The notes: generated from the letters alone by a model not told the origin. A DNA stretch of 64,000 bases from Phaeodactylibacter sp. (GCF_022763345.1 NZ_JALEGS010000012.1:81931-145930); one strand, 5' to 3'; shown: positions 55,697 to 64,000, counted from the stretch's first letter. Translations and numbers: made by a program.

Positions 55697-57028
55697 TCAA
55701 CCGGACATTTCACCCTGCAAAAAGTCGAGGCACAGGGCAGCCGACCATGAAAACTGATCGGTGCCACAGCCGATTTCCCCTTCCGCAGACCGACGGGGGT
55801 CGAAGTATTCATAAAATCCGTGCTTGGAGAGCAACTCCAGGCTATGCTTCCGGATGCGCTCCGCCATATCGGTCATATCGTACCGCATCAAGCCGTGGTA
55901 GAGCAGCCAGTTGAGGTTGATCCATACCGGGCCTCGCCAGTATTTTTTGTAGTTGATGTCTTCGGCCTGCAGGCTGTTGGTGGGGCAGAGCAGAATCTCG
56001 GAGTCCTTCCCGCCAAAAGCGGGGCTTTCCAGGGTACGCAACATGGCCTCGGCCTGCTCCTGTGTAGGCAACTCGCCGCATAGCGGGATGAGGCCTGAGG
56101 ACGTATGGACGGGGATGATTTCACCGGCGCGCAGGTCAAAGGCGTTGTAAATGCCCCGGTCTTCGTCCCAAAGTTTTTCGTTCATTGACCAGACGGTAAG
56201 CTCGTGCCACTGCATGGGTTCCGTAATATCCTCCCCAATGAGACTGCCAATCTGAATGAGGGCTTCGTTGGACCAGGAAAGGATACCGTTGAACAGGGGG
56301 TCCTGTATGAGGAACGGGCATTCTTCGTAGATTTTCTGGTCATCGTAGTCGTGCTGCCGGAAGAGATCAACGAGGTAGACATAGCGGTCGTAATCCTCCT
56401 GAGTAGGGCGATGCTCGGCAGCTTTGGGATTTTGAAGGTCTTTGCGCTCATAGGCAGGCAGTTGATCCCGGTCAATCTGCATACGAGATAAGGCGCGGTC
56501 CCAGATCGGGCTGTTGTCGGTGCCCCCTTCCCAGGGATGGCGGATGTAGACCAGGCCTTCCTCCTCCGGGTCGCGGTAGTCGTAGAGGTAGCGGTGGAGG
56601 GCGACCACCTTGGGGTACATTTCCTTAAGGAACGCTTTAGCCTGTGCCTTATCGGCAGCCACTTCGTACATTCTCCAAAGCACAAACCCGTGTACCGGAG
56701 GCATAGTGATACCCGAAGTTTGAATTTGCTCCGGCGCCTGAGCCGACCGGCTGGCCTGCCAAAAGCCGGGCCCAGGGAAGTACCGTGCCTCAGGGTCATC
56801 ACCAAAAACGATCTGCGGGACGAGCCCATTCTTCCACTGGGCACTAAAAAGGTGGCGCATTTCAGCCATTGCCCGCCCGAAATTATGGTAAGCGTTGCCA
56901 ATGGCAATGAAACCGGCATCCCAGTTCCATTGGTGCGGGTAGAGGCTGGGGGCAGGTTTGGTAAATTGGCCGTTCCAGTTTTGGTCCAGTACAGCCTGTG
57001 CCATCTGTTGAAGCTGGGCTTGATTCAT
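55697..57028 (-). CDS. GH63/MGH1-like glycoside hydrolase
   Basis: A 443-residue cytosolic (alpha/alpha)6-barrel hydrolase of the GH63-like mannosylglycerate/glucosylglycerate hydrolase group. Hallmarks are HQWNWDAGFIAIG, the HPWEGGTDNSPIWD block with the likely acid Asp, YWRGPVWINLNWLLYHGL and GEIGCGTDQFSWSAAL near the C-terminus. Substrates of relatives are small sugar osmolytes. No signal peptide is seen with the ATG at 57028, and the upstream extension belongs to the preceding gene's end. It follows the exported-protein gene by 25 bp, so cotranscription is likely. Confidence 0.85.
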   Translation of the reverse strand: MNQAQLQQMAQAVLDQNWNGQFTKPAPSLYPHQWNWDAGFIAIGNAYHNFGRAMAEMRHLFSAQWKNGLVPQIVFGDDPEARYFPGPGFWQASRSAQAPEQIQTSGITMPPVHGFVLWRMYEVAADKAQAKAFLKEMYPKVVALHRYLYDYRDPEEEGLVYIRHPWEGGTDNSPIWDRALSRMQIDRDQLPAYERKDLQNPKAAEHRPTQEDYDRYVYLVDLFRQHDYDDQKIYEECPFLIQDPLFNGILSWSNEALIQIGSLIGEDITEPMQWHELTVWSMNEKLWDEDRGIYNAFDLRAGEIIPVHTSSGLIPLCGELPTQEQAEAMLRTLESPAFGGKDSEILLCPTNSLQAEDINYKKYWRGPVWINLNWLLYHGLMRYDMTDMAERIRKHSLELLSKHGFYEYFDPRRSAEGEIGCGTDQFSWSAALCLDFLQGEMSG

Positions 57029-57053
57029 GGGTCTGATTTGGTTATACGCCCGG

Positions 57054-58481
57054 TCAGTTATACTCCAGGCGGGCGATTTTGAGCCGGTTGCGACGCTCAC
57101 TCGGGATCAGGAGGGTATTGGCATCGACTTGCATGGCGTCGCGGAACCGGAGCCGCAATTTAAGGTTTTCTGTGCTCATGAGGCTGTTACGGTCGAAACG
57201 GCCGTTGCCGCGCAGCACGTATTCGCTTACGGTATTTTCGTACTTTATTTCGTCGTTGAATAAAAACCGCAGGCTGCTGGCGGTCTTGAAAACGAAGAAG
57301 GAGGAGTAAATCCCATCATCATCCTGTGAGTATTGCTTTTTGTGCATAACCGTTGACCAGTGCAAATCTCCATCCGGATGAATGGACAACACAAAAATCT
57401 CATCGTAGTAATAGTCTACTGAAAACCGCCCCGTCCCATCGTAAAAGTTCCGGGTCATGTTAGCTCCATTCCGTTCAAAGGTCCGGCTAAGCTCTCCAAT
57501 CAGGAGCACGCCCCCGTCTTTACGCAGTACAACATCACGCAGCAGGCCCTCCGGAACCCCTTTGGTTTTATCTGCTTCTTTGCCCAGGAGGCTCACGATA
57601 AACTCCTCCGAAAAGGGATGGCTGGCCTTCACGAAATCTTCGGGCCGGTCAGGGTTGATGTTCAGGTAGAAAAACCCGTCGGAGCGCCCCAGGTTTTTTT
57701 CGGAATAAAGCCCTGCTCCTACAATTCTTTTGTTGAGCGGATCAATGGAGAAAATCACATCGAAGGTCAGCTTCTCCGGCATGGTCAGGTCAAACCGGGT
57801 CAGGCGGTCGGTCCTGCCGTCGTAGTGATAAAACTCAAAATGGTGATCTTCCCTTTTGGTGCGGTAATTGTCACGCTCGGCCACGATCGTCATATCCCCG
57901 TCATTGTCGACCAGGACCTCCAGGAAGTTTTGATAGAAGTTAAAGTCCTGAGGCGTAACCACCGTTTGCCAGAGCAGCTCCAACCGGTTGTTATCAAAGC
58001 AAACGGCACGCATCATATCCTGTTTTTCGGTAAAAAAGAAGAGGGTCTTGCTCTTGTCCTCAGAATAAACCGGTATAAATTTTGGGGTATAAAACAGGTA
58101 GCCCAGGTCCACGATTGTAACCGAATCCAAAAGGTTGGCGCCGGGGCCGTAACGGTGAGCCTTCAGCTTGGTATGCGTCCGGTCTTTAAACTGATAGAAC
58201 AAGGTGAAGTGCGCATCTTCAGGCAAAATATCAATTACTTTGGGCAGGCGGCGGTCTAACTCCAGCTCTTTGGTCCAGGACTCCTTCATGGCTTTGTTGA
58301 GCCCAACCACCTCAAAGGTGGTGCTACGGTCACGGAAAAGCAGGGTATGGCTGCCCATTTCTCCCAAAAGATGATAGGCAATATCATTGCGCAGCACAAT
58401 AGGCTCCGACAGCGTGACCGTTTGTGCATAAAGGGCCATTCCAGTAGTCAGGAAGAGCAGCAGGCTGATTATTTTTTTCAT
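57054..58481 (-). CDS. Exported protein of unknown function
   Basis: A 475-residue protein with a clear signal peptide (MKKIISLLLFLTTGMALYAQ). The rest is beta-rich with repeated W/F/D-containing strands (AHFTLFYQFKDRTHTKLKAHRYG, GDMTIVAERDNYRTKREDHHFEFYHY), suggesting a beta-propeller-like fold. No family is recognised. The ATG at 58481 was chosen for the signal. It precedes the MGH1-like hydrolase by 25 bp and is divergent from the alpha/beta hydrolase. Confidence 0.8.
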   Translation of the reverse strand: MKKIISLLLFLTTGMALYAQTVTLSEPIVLRNDIAYHLLGEMGSHTLLFRDRSTTFEVVGLNKAMKESWTKELELDRRLPKVIDILPEDAHFTLFYQFKDRTHTKLKAHRYGPGANLLDSVTIVDLGYLFYTPKFIPVYSEDKSKTLFFFTEKQDMMRAVCFDNNRLELLWQTVVTPQDFNFYQNFLEVLVDNDGDMTIVAERDNYRTKREDHHFEFYHYDGRTDRLTRFDLTMPEKLTFDVIFSIDPLNKRIVGAGLYSEKNLGRSDGFFYLNINPDRPEDFVKASHPFSEEFIVSLLGKEADKTKGVPEGLLRDVVLRKDGGVLLIGELSRTFERNGANMTRNFYDGTGRFSVDYYYDEIFVLSIHPDGDLHWSTVMHKKQYSQDDDGIYSSFFVFKTASSLRFLFNDEIKYENTVSEYVLRGNGRFDRNSLMSTENLKLRLRFRDAMQVDANTLLIPSERRNRLKIARLEYN

Positions 58482-58597
58482 AGCTTTAATCTTGTTTGGT
58501 CTCTGGTTGGCAGGGGTATGGTGAGCCCTACCCATGAAAATACTGAAATTTAGCAATATGTTTCGTAAAACGGGATTCTTCCCAAAATACAGCAAGC

Positions 58598-59410
58598 ATG
58601 GCGGAGTGGATTAAAGCGGGAGCAGTGATTTTTGCCGCGGGCCTTGCGCTTTATCTGATAGTGGTGCTCGTGGTGTGGGCCGGGCAGGAACGGTTCATCT
58701 ATCAGACGCGCTCCCTGCCTTCCGGCTATCGCTTTACTTTCGAGGCCAGCTATGAGGAAGTGAGCATACCCACTGCTGATGGAGAGGCCATCAATGGGCT
58801 CTTTTTTCGGGCCAGGGGAGACTCTCGGGGCGCGGTACTCTATTTCCACGGCAACCGGGGCAACCTCAGCCGTTGGGGGCATATGCACCGCCCCTTTACG
58901 GACCGGGGCTATGATGTGCTGCTGATCGACTACCGGGGCTATGGCAAAAGTACCGGAAAGCCATCGGAAACCGGGCTTTATCAGGATGGAGAAGCGGCAC
59001 TGCAATGGCTACAGCAGCACCACAGGCTCGAGCAAGTGATTTTTTACGGACGGTCCCTGGGCAGTGGCGTAGCGGCTTATCTGGCTTCCCGGTATACACC
59101 GAAATCGCTCATTTTGGAAACGCCCTACGATGTGCTGCCGAATGTCATTCAGCATCAGGTGATGTTGCCACTGCCCAGAGGCATCTTCCGCCACCACTTT
59201 CCAACCTTCCGTTACCTCTCTGAAGCAAGGTGCCCAATCCATATTCTGGCAGGAACCCATGACCGGCTCATTCCACTTCGGCTGCCCCTCAAACTAAAGC
59301 CGCTGCTCCGTTCTCCTTCAGACCTGGCCCTCATACAGGGCGCCGGGCACCACAACTTATCGGCATTCCAAGCCTATCATTTTGAATTGGACCGTTTGCT
59401 ATTGCCTTAA
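58598..59410 (+). CDS. Membrane-anchored alpha/beta hydrolase
   Basis: A 270-residue hydrolase with an N-terminal transmembrane anchor (AGAVIFAAGLALYLIVVLVVW). The core has VLYFHGNRGNLSRWG (oxyanion hole), DYRGYGKSTGKPSE, the nucleophile elbow GRSLGSG (Ser), the acid in AGTHDRLIP and the His in GAGHHNL, so the triad looks complete. It resembles the ABHD13/BEM46 group. Substrate is unknown. The trmB promoter lies across its last codons. Confidence 0.92.
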   Translation: MAEWIKAGAVIFAAGLALYLIVVLVVWAGQERFIYQTRSLPSGYRFTFEASYEEVSIPTADGEAINGLFFRARGDSRGAVLYFHGNRGNLSRWGHMHRPFTDRGYDVLLIDYRGYGKSTGKPSETGLYQDGEAALQWLQQHHRLEQVIFYGRSLGSGVAAYLASRYTPKSLILETPYDVLPNVIQHQVMLPLPRGIFRHHFPTFRYLSEARCPIHILAGTHDRLIPLRLPLKLKPLLRSPSDLALIQGAGHHNLSAFQAYHFELDRLLLP

Positions 59411-59427
59411 CGGATTTCGTATCTTTG
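59395..59427 (+). promoter_or_regulatory. Promoter of trmB
   Basis: TTTG (59395-59398) is followed after 21 bp by TATCTTTG (59420-59427). Both are full consensus matches; the start codon is 31 bp downstream. The -33 box overlaps the end of the hydrolase gene. Confidence 0.6.
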
Positions 59428-59458
59428 CCGCAATAAGCGATAACACACCATCTCAAGC

Positions 59459-60157
59459 ATGAGCAAAAGAAATAAGCTCCAGAAATTTACGGAGCTGCTG
59501 ACCTTCCCGAATGTATACGAAAACTTCAACCCGAAGGAGCCGCAACTGCATGGCCTGAACGGGGCACCGGTCAGCCTGAAGGGAGCGTGGTGTGCCAAGC
59601 ATTTCCAAAACGACAACCCCATTGTAGTAGAGCTGGCCTGCGGTCGCGGGGAGTACACCCTGGGCATGGGCCGCATCAGCCCCAACCGCAATTTTATCGG
59701 TGTAGATATCAAAGGAGCCAGAATTTGGAAAGGAGCGGGCATCGCTTTGGAGGAAGAATTGGAGAATGTCGCTTTCCTGCGTACCCGGATTGAGCAGCTG
59801 CACTTGTTTTTTGAACCTGGCGAAATCAGCGAAATCTGGATCACCTTCCCTGACCCTTTCCTGCAAAAGAGCAAAGCCAACCGCCGACTAACCGCACCTC
59901 GCTTTCTGGATGTTTATAAAAAACTGTTGCGCAAAGACGGGCTGATTCACCTCAAAACAGATGAGCCAAATTTGTATGAGTTCACGCTCGAGACCCTGCA
60001 GGAATACGAGGGCGCACAGGTCCTCTACCACAGCGACGACATCTACAGCCTCGAAGAACTTCCTATGCCGGAGCTGGAAATCAAAACCTACTATGAGCGG
60101 ATGCACCTGGCGGCTCAAAAGACCATCAAGTACATCCGCTTCCGGTTGGAGCAGTAA
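59459..60157 (+). CDS. trmB: tRNA (guanine-N7)-methyltransferase
   Basis: A 232-residue TrmB that makes m7G46 in tRNA variable loops using SAM. Seen: VELACGRGEYTLGMGRI (SAM site), NFIGVDIKGARIWKGAG, EIWITFPDPFLQKSKANRRL (the family's catalytic FPDP motif) and LIHLKTDEPNLYE. Length is normal. Its stop is directly adjacent to the convergent TlpA-like gene with no bases between them. Confidence 0.96.
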   Translation: MSKRNKLQKFTELLTFPNVYENFNPKEPQLHGLNGAPVSLKGAWCAKHFQNDNPIVVELACGRGEYTLGMGRISPNRNFIGVDIKGARIWKGAGIALEEELENVAFLRTRIEQLHLFFEPGEISEIWITFPDPFLQKSKANRRLTAPRFLDVYKKLLRKDGLIHLKTDEPNLYEFTLETLQEYEGAQVLYHSDDIYSLEELPMPELEIKTYYERMHLAAQKTIKYIRFRLEQ

Positions 60158-60661
60158 TTACTTGCCCGTCAGTTCTTTTAGTTTGTCTTCCAGCTCGTAC
60201 TCATCGCCTGGCACATAGCCGTTGTGGTTGTAGACGATATTGCCCTCTTTGTCGAGCACAAAGGTCTGCGGGATCGTCTGGAAGTTCAGCGCATTGCGCA
60301 GTTGCTGATTGGGGTCCGAAAGGATGGTGTAGGTCCAGCCTTTGGCTTCCACCATCGGCTTCACCTTAGCCAGGGCACGCTGTGTGTCGATAGTGATAGC
60401 GACAAGCTCGGCATCATATTCTTCCTGCCAAAAGCCGTAGAGATCAGCAATGGCATCGAGTTCCTTTTTGCAGGGGGAGCACCAGGTGGCCCAAAAGCTC
60501 AGGATGGTAATTTTGCCGTCTTCAGCATACTGCCTGATATCCAGGGTTTGCCCGTCGAGGGTCTTCACTTCGACGGAAGGGATGCTTTTGCCTTCCTGTG
60601 CAAAGGTAGCCAGGCTGAAAGCAAATAAAGCGGCGATGGTCAGTAACAAGGCTTTTTTCAT
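60158..60661 (-). CDS. TlpA-family thiol-disulfide oxidoreductase
   Basis: A 167-residue exported thioredoxin (signal MKKALLLTIAALFAFSLATFAQ). The active site is WCSPC in LSFWATWCSPCKKEL, and the cis-Pro segment is IPQTFVLDKEGNIVY, which is complete. Such proteins reduce periplasmic disulfides, often for cytochrome c maturation. The ATG at 60661 was chosen because the longer frame would translate repeat sequence. A TATCTTTG box and the hairpin repeat lie upstream. Confidence 0.92.
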   Translation of the reverse strand: MKKALLLTIAALFAFSLATFAQEGKSIPSVEVKTLDGQTLDIRQYAEDGKITILSFWATWCSPCKKELDAIADLYGFWQEEYDAELVAITIDTQRALAKVKPMVEAKGWTYTILSDPNQQLRNALNFQTIPQTFVLDKEGNIVYNHNGYVPGDEYELEDKLKELTGK

Positions 60662-60688
60662 GGAGTTGATATTTTTCAAAATGGTGGA

Positions 60689-60696
60689 CAAAGATA
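60689..60696 (-). promoter_or_regulatory. -7 element of the TlpA-like gene
   Basis: TATCTTTG on the minus strand is a full -7 match, 27 bp before the ATG. The expected -33 position (around 60716-60721) falls at the edge of the hairpin repeat and has no TTG. Confidence 0.45.
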
Positions 60697-60719
60697 AAAC
60701 TTCCGGGGGGAGTGGCATA

Positions 60720-60850
60720 GGGCTTCTCGAAAAAGAAAATGCACAACTGGTTTTGTGCCAATGTCTTACAAAACCAACCAAAGGGCGGGTTTTGCAAGAT
60801 GTTGGGGCAAAAGCTTTCTGAAAGTTGTGCACTTTCTTTTTGTCCCACTA
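60720..60850 (-). repeat. Dispersed 131-bp hairpin repeat, copy 2 (inverted)
   Basis: The reverse complement of 20384-20514 with 17 differences and no gap. Differences cluster in the two arms of the central stem and partly compensate each other (CTTGC with GTAAG instead of TTGCA with TGCAA). Terminal arms AAAGAAAGTGCACAACT and AGTTGTGCATTTTCTTT (read on the minus strand) also pair. It lies between the TlpA-like gene and the DUF6029 gene. Confidence 0.85.
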
Positions 60851-60890
60851 CACAGCCTGCCGGAGGCTTCATATTTGTTCGTCGAATGAC

Positions 60891-60898
60891 TAATTTTG
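60891..60898 (+). promoter_or_regulatory. Candidate -7 element of the DUF6029/Omp28 operon
   Basis: TAATTTTG is a full -7 match; no TTG is at the right -33 distance. The start codon is 168 bp downstream, so the leader would be long. It contains a stem TACCAAATGG/CCATCTGGTA (60981-61003, one mismatch). Confidence 0.35.
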
Positions 60899-61066
60899 CA
60901 TAAAATTTCATTATTCCGGCAATTCGCAGGATTTTTGCTGCCAATTTTAGGAAACGGTTGGTCTCATCCGGACGTAAAACTACCAAATGGCCACCATCTG
61001 GTATACCCAAAGGCCGGCCTTAACGCAACTTTAGGAATACACACCCCTCAGTACACAACGAAACGA

Positions 61067-62767
61067 ATGGACCTATTGCAGATTTTTCGAAAAACACTCA
61101 CCGCTGGCGCACTGATCGTCTTCGGGGCTGTGACTGGCTTTAGCCAAAATAATAATGGAGGCACCTTATCGGGCAACCTTGAAGCTAACGGCAACTTCTT
61201 CATCCGCGACAGCCTTATTGGAGCGGCCAACACCCCACAGTACGACCGGCAGCTGTATGGAGCAGATGCCTGGCTCAACCTTTCGTACAACAACTGGGGC
61301 TTCGACTTTGGGCTTCGCTTCGACCTCTTCAACAATTCCAACCTGCTTAACCCTACCGGGTCCTTCACCGGAGAGGGTATTGGCCGGTGGTACGTGCACA
61401 AGAAAGTGGACAAATTTGATATCTCGGTGGGCTACCTCTACGACCAGATCGGCAGTGGGATCATCTTCCGGGCATTTGAGCAGCGCCCTCTGCTGATTGA
61501 CAACGCCCTCTATGGTGCCCGCCTGGCTTATGACCTTGGTGAAAACTGGCAGATCAAAGGCTTCACCGGAAGGCAGAAGCAGCAATTCGATATATACGAG
61601 CCGGTGATTAAAGGCGGTGCCATCGATGGCTATCTGAGCTTTGGGGAAGAAGGGAAATTCTGGGCAATCGCACCTGGCCTTGGCGTGGTCAACCGGACGC
61701 TTGATGACGCCTCCATGAACTCTATTGTCGCTACAGTCAACACTTATACCAAGGAGGATGCTTTTGTGCCGGTGTACAATACTTATGCCTTCTCGGCTTA
61801 CAACACCCTTTCGGCCGGGCCGTGGACCTGGTATGTGGAGGCCGCCTACAAGACGGAGGATAACCTGAGCGATCCCTTTGGAGAGTTTGTGCTTTCGGAT
61901 TCAAGCGTGGTGGTGGGCGACAAGCTTTACAAAGCCCCGGGTACCGTATTCTACAGCAGTCTGAGCTACGCCAAAAGCGGGCTGGGCATTTCTGTGGAGG
62001 GCAAGCGCACGGAGAATTTCGACTTCCGGGTACGCCCGCAGGAACAGCTCAACCGGGGCTTGGTGAATTTCCTTCCGCCAATGGCCCGGGTCAATACTTA
62101 CCGGATGACGGCGCGTTACAATGCAGCCACGCAGTTCCTGGGCGAAATGGCGGTGCAGGCGGATATACGCTACAATTATAAGCGCAAGTTTGGGGTCAAC
62201 GTCAACGCCTCCAACATAACCGACCTGGACAACAACCTTTTGTATCGGGAGCTGTATACTGAACTCACTTACAAGTACAAGCGCACCTGGCAATTCCTGG
62301 CCGGCCTGCAAATACAGCGGTACAATCAGGAAGTCTTTGAGTTCAAGCCGGATGCGCCGATCGTGGAAACGGTCACGCCTTACTTCGATATTCTTTACAA
62401 GTTTTCCCGCCGCAAGTCCATCCGTTTTGAGGGGCAGTACATGATTGCCGGTAAGGACGACAAAGGAGAGGGCCATGACTACGGTAGCTGGCTCTTCGGG
62501 CTGGTGGAGTTTAGTATTGCCCCCAGCTGGACCTTCACGGTTTCTGATATGTACAACATTGACCCAGGCAAAGCTTCGCCAATTGACGACAGTGGGGAGA
62601 AAGCAGCTTTGCATTATCCACGTTTTGATGTATTTTATACGCACGGGTCCAACCGTTTCTCCCTGAGCTACATCAAGCAGGTGGAAGGTGTGGTCTGTAC
62701 CGGTGGGATTTGCCGCCTTGAACCCGCTTTCAGCGGCGTGCGTTTTACGGTTAACTCTAGTTTTTAA
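61067..62767 (+). CDS. DUF6029-family outer-membrane protein
   Basis: A 566-residue exported barrel protein (signal MDLLQIFRKTLTAGALIVFGAVTGFSQ). The sequence alternates strand-like segments rich in aromatic residues and ends ...SGVRFTVNSSF, a barrel terminus. GNLEANGNFFIRDSLIGAAN and RPLLIDNALYGARLAY fit my memory of the Bacteroidota DUF6029 family; function is unknown. The ATG at 61067 was chosen for the signal peptide. The Omp28-like gene follows after 11 bp. Confidence 0.85.
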   Translation: MDLLQIFRKTLTAGALIVFGAVTGFSQNNNGGTLSGNLEANGNFFIRDSLIGAANTPQYDRQLYGADAWLNLSYNNWGFDFGLRFDLFNNSNLLNPTGSFTGEGIGRWYVHKKVDKFDISVGYLYDQIGSGIIFRAFEQRPLLIDNALYGARLAYDLGENWQIKGFTGRQKQQFDIYEPVIKGGAIDGYLSFGEEGKFWAIAPGLGVVNRTLDDASMNSIVATVNTYTKEDAFVPVYNTYAFSAYNTLSAGPWTWYVEAAYKTEDNLSDPFGEFVLSDSSVVVGDKLYKAPGTVFYSSLSYAKSGLGISVEGKRTENFDFRVRPQEQLNRGLVNFLPPMARVNTYRMTARYNAATQFLGEMAVQADIRYNYKRKFGVNVNASNITDLDNNLLYRELYTELTYKYKRTWQFLAGLQIQRYNQEVFEFKPDAPIVETVTPYFDILYKFSRRKSIRFEGQYMIAGKDDKGEGHDYGSWLFGLVEFSIAPSWTFTVSDMYNIDPGKASPIDDSGEKAALHYPRFDVFYTHGSNRFSLSYIKQVEGVVCTGGICRLEPAFSGVRFTVNSSF

Positions 62768-62778
62768 AAATTGAAGAC

Positions 62779-63627
62779 ATGAAAAGATTAAGCATCCTAC
62801 TCGCAATCGTCGTTCTTTCATTTGGCTGTGAAGAAATTCCTCCGGTCATCACTCCGGTCATGCAGGTCGAGAGCATTTGTGATGAACCTGCACCCATTAC
62901 CGATCAGCAGCGGCAGGTGTTGGTTGAGGAATTTACTGGCGTTCGCTGCGTGAACTGCCCGGCAGGTAGTGCCGCGCTGGAAGAGCTCATAGGGCAGCAC
63001 GGCGACCAATTGGTTGCGGTCTCCATTCATGCCGGTTCTTTTGCGCCGCCTTACCCGGAGAGTTTCGATACTTTGCGTACGGTCAAAGGGGAAGAAATTT
63101 TGAGTTTTGTAGGGGAGCCCCTCGGGTATCCCACCGCAGTGGTCAACCGCAAGAAATTTCCCGGTGGCTTCAATTTACAGTTGCCCCGTAATGGCTGGCC
63201 GGGCGCTATCGAACAGGAACTGCAGGAAGACCCGCGCGTCCTGATTGATATCAAAAATAACTACGACGAAGCCACTCGCGAACTGGAAACCTGCGTTACC
63301 CTGCAGATGATGGACGACCTTAGCGTCGAAGAGTCGGTTTTCCTGACCGTAATGCTCATAGAGAATAATGTGGTCGACCTTCAGCTTACTCCGGAGAGCT
63401 CAGAGCCTGACCCCAATTACGTGCACAAGCATGTTTTCAGGGACGTGCTCACCAGTGCGGCGGGCAATCTTATTCAGGAGGAGGTCACTACCGGCAGTTT
63501 TGTGCAGCAGTCTTTTGCCATTACCCTTAAAGAAAAATACAAAGCGGACGATTGCTCGATTATCGCTTTTGTTCATTTGGGTGGTGATACGAAGGTGGTC
63601 TTGCAGGCGGAAAAGGAGGGGTGGTAG
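62779..63627 (+). CDS. Omp28-related lipoprotein
   Basis: A 282-residue lipoprotein (lipobox LSFGC, Cys17). The thioredoxin-like Omp28 domain starts at RQVLVEEFTGVRCVNCPAGS with a CVNC pair in the active-site position, followed by GYPTAVVNRKKF and a beta-rich C-terminal part. Omp28 of Porphyromonas is a surface antigen. Redox activity is possible but not shown. It is cotranscribed with the DUF6029 gene, a pairing seen in other Bacteroidota as far as I recall. Confidence 0.9.
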   Translation: MKRLSILLAIVVLSFGCEEIPPVITPVMQVESICDEPAPITDQQRQVLVEEFTGVRCVNCPAGSAALEELIGQHGDQLVAVSIHAGSFAPPYPESFDTLRTVKGEEILSFVGEPLGYPTAVVNRKKFPGGFNLQLPRNGWPGAIEQELQEDPRVLIDIKNNYDEATRELETCVTLQMMDDLSVEESVFLTVMLIENNVVDLQLTPESSEPDPNYVHKHVFRDVLTSAAGNLIQEEVTTGSFVQQSFAITLKEKYKADDCSIIAFVHLGGDTKVVLQAEKEGW

Positions 63628-63677
63628 GTTTTTTTTGCACTTCCTTGAAAATAGCTTCTTCTAGCCCGAAAGAGTGA

Positions 63678-63878
63678 TCAATTTACAGTATCATTATTTA
63701 TATAGGATGCAATGATATGTTTGACTTCATCTAATGACAAGTCTACTATCTTTGCAATTAACTCTACAGCAACTCCGTTTTCGAACCCTCTAATAACAGA
63801 CAGCTGCTTTTCTTGATCGATGCCTTGCTCAAGGCTCTGCTCACGCACTTCCTTTAGGATAGCTTCTTCGATTCCCAT
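63678..63878 (-). CDS. C-terminal tail resembling Rpn-family nuclease/transposase proteins
   Basis: This 66-residue frame begins MGIEEAILKEVREQSLEQGI and ends with a small helix-turn-helix-like unit (NGVAVELIAKIVDLSLDEVKHIIASYI). Such repeated 'EQG' and 'IA-I--LSLDEV' units form the C-terminal tail of Rpn-type recombination-promoting nucleases. No nuclease core is present, so it is either a stand-alone tail gene or a remnant. It lies 15 bp after a second, similar tail. Confidence 0.5.
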   Translation of the reverse strand: MGIEEAILKEVREQSLEQGIDQEKQLSVIRGFENGVAVELIAKIVDLSLDEVKHIIASYINNDTVN

Positions 63879-63893
63879 AGCTTTCTCTGATAC

Positions 63894-64000
63894 TCACTTC
63901 TCAGCTTCGTAGGTTTGTATGATCTGCTCAACCTGCTCGACGGACAGCTCTGCGATTTGGGCAATATCGGTTAGTGGCAACCCCTTCTCATAGGTGCGGA
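63894..64000 (-). CDS. Second Rpn-like C-terminal tail (cut by window edge)
   Basis: Read on the minus strand the frame enters from outside the window and encodes RTYEKGLPLTDIAQIAELSV, EQVEQIIQTYEAEK and a stop at 63894-63896. It has the same kind of helix-turn-helix-like unit as the neighbouring tail. The upstream part, which may include the PD-(D/E)XK nuclease core, is outside the window. Confidence 0.55.
   Translation of the reverse strand, partial: RTYEKGLPLTDIAQIAELSVEQVEQIIQTYEAEK

Overview
The window looks like chromosomal DNA of a Bacteroidota bacterium, probably a Saprospiria/Lewinella-like marine member (the finer placement is inference). Reasons: several upstream regions carry the Bacteroidota promoter signature TAnnTTTG, in the best cases with TTG or TTTG about 20-21 bp further upstream. 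Shine-Dalgarno sequences are not obvious. The gene families are typical of the phylum: a PorE-like OmpA protein, a DUF6029 protein, Omp28, DUF2141, a FadL/OmpP1-type barrel, a TonB-dependent receptor with an outer-membrane beta-barrel domain, archaeal-type ProS and DUF6913 next to dapA. No rRNA genes were seen; the only tRNA found is tRNA-Asp(GUC).

Left end (1-6623): the end of an integrative element whose other end lies outside the window. It holds a large polyvalent protein (DNA methyltransferase plus ddrB/ParB-like domain, cut by the window edge), a lysine-rich histone-H1-like protein, a small hypothetical gene, a compact CRISPR-type array (six 37-bp repeats, five unrelated 36-37 bp spacers, no cas genes in view) and a tyrosine recombinase directly beside the 3' end of tRNA-Asp. 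This element-borne orphan array is the most unusual system here.

6.7-20.5 kb: housekeeping and envelope genes. These are accA, a DUF6913 gene overlapping dapA, a PorE-like protein, moaE, a two-gene operon of a PPP-family phosphatase with an RNA 2'-phosphotransferase (KptA), an RND efflux adaptor and pump, and polA. A 131-bp hairpin-forming repeat follows polA. A second copy, 87% identical by hand count and inverted, lies at 60.7 kb.

20.5-38.1 kb: DinB-like protein; a ThuA lipoprotein with a giant SGNH/dehydrogenase/HEAT/cytochrome c fusion; a Crp-family regulator followed by a DUF2141-membrane protein-SRPBCC-SDR operon; proS; a Trp/Asn- and Ser/Arg-rich secreted protein; a FadL-like barrel; a YdjM-like membrane protein; a di-haem peroxidase; selO.

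38.3-64.0 kb: DUF1801 and quinone-reductase-like genes, a six-PAS sensor kinase with a lone receiver, a small redox-flavoured cluster (F420-reductase-like protein, barrel protein, frameshifted DJ-1/PfpI lipoprotein, divergent HxlR regulator), mfd, an OmpA lipoprotein, cysS, a TonB-dependent receptor, a GH63/MGH1-like glycosidase with an exported protein, an alpha/beta hydrolase, trmB, a TlpA thioredoxin, DUF6029 and Omp28 proteins, and two tails resembling Rpn-family nuclease C-termini at the right edge. Domain residue ranges are approximate, and all assignments come from reading the sequence without database searches.
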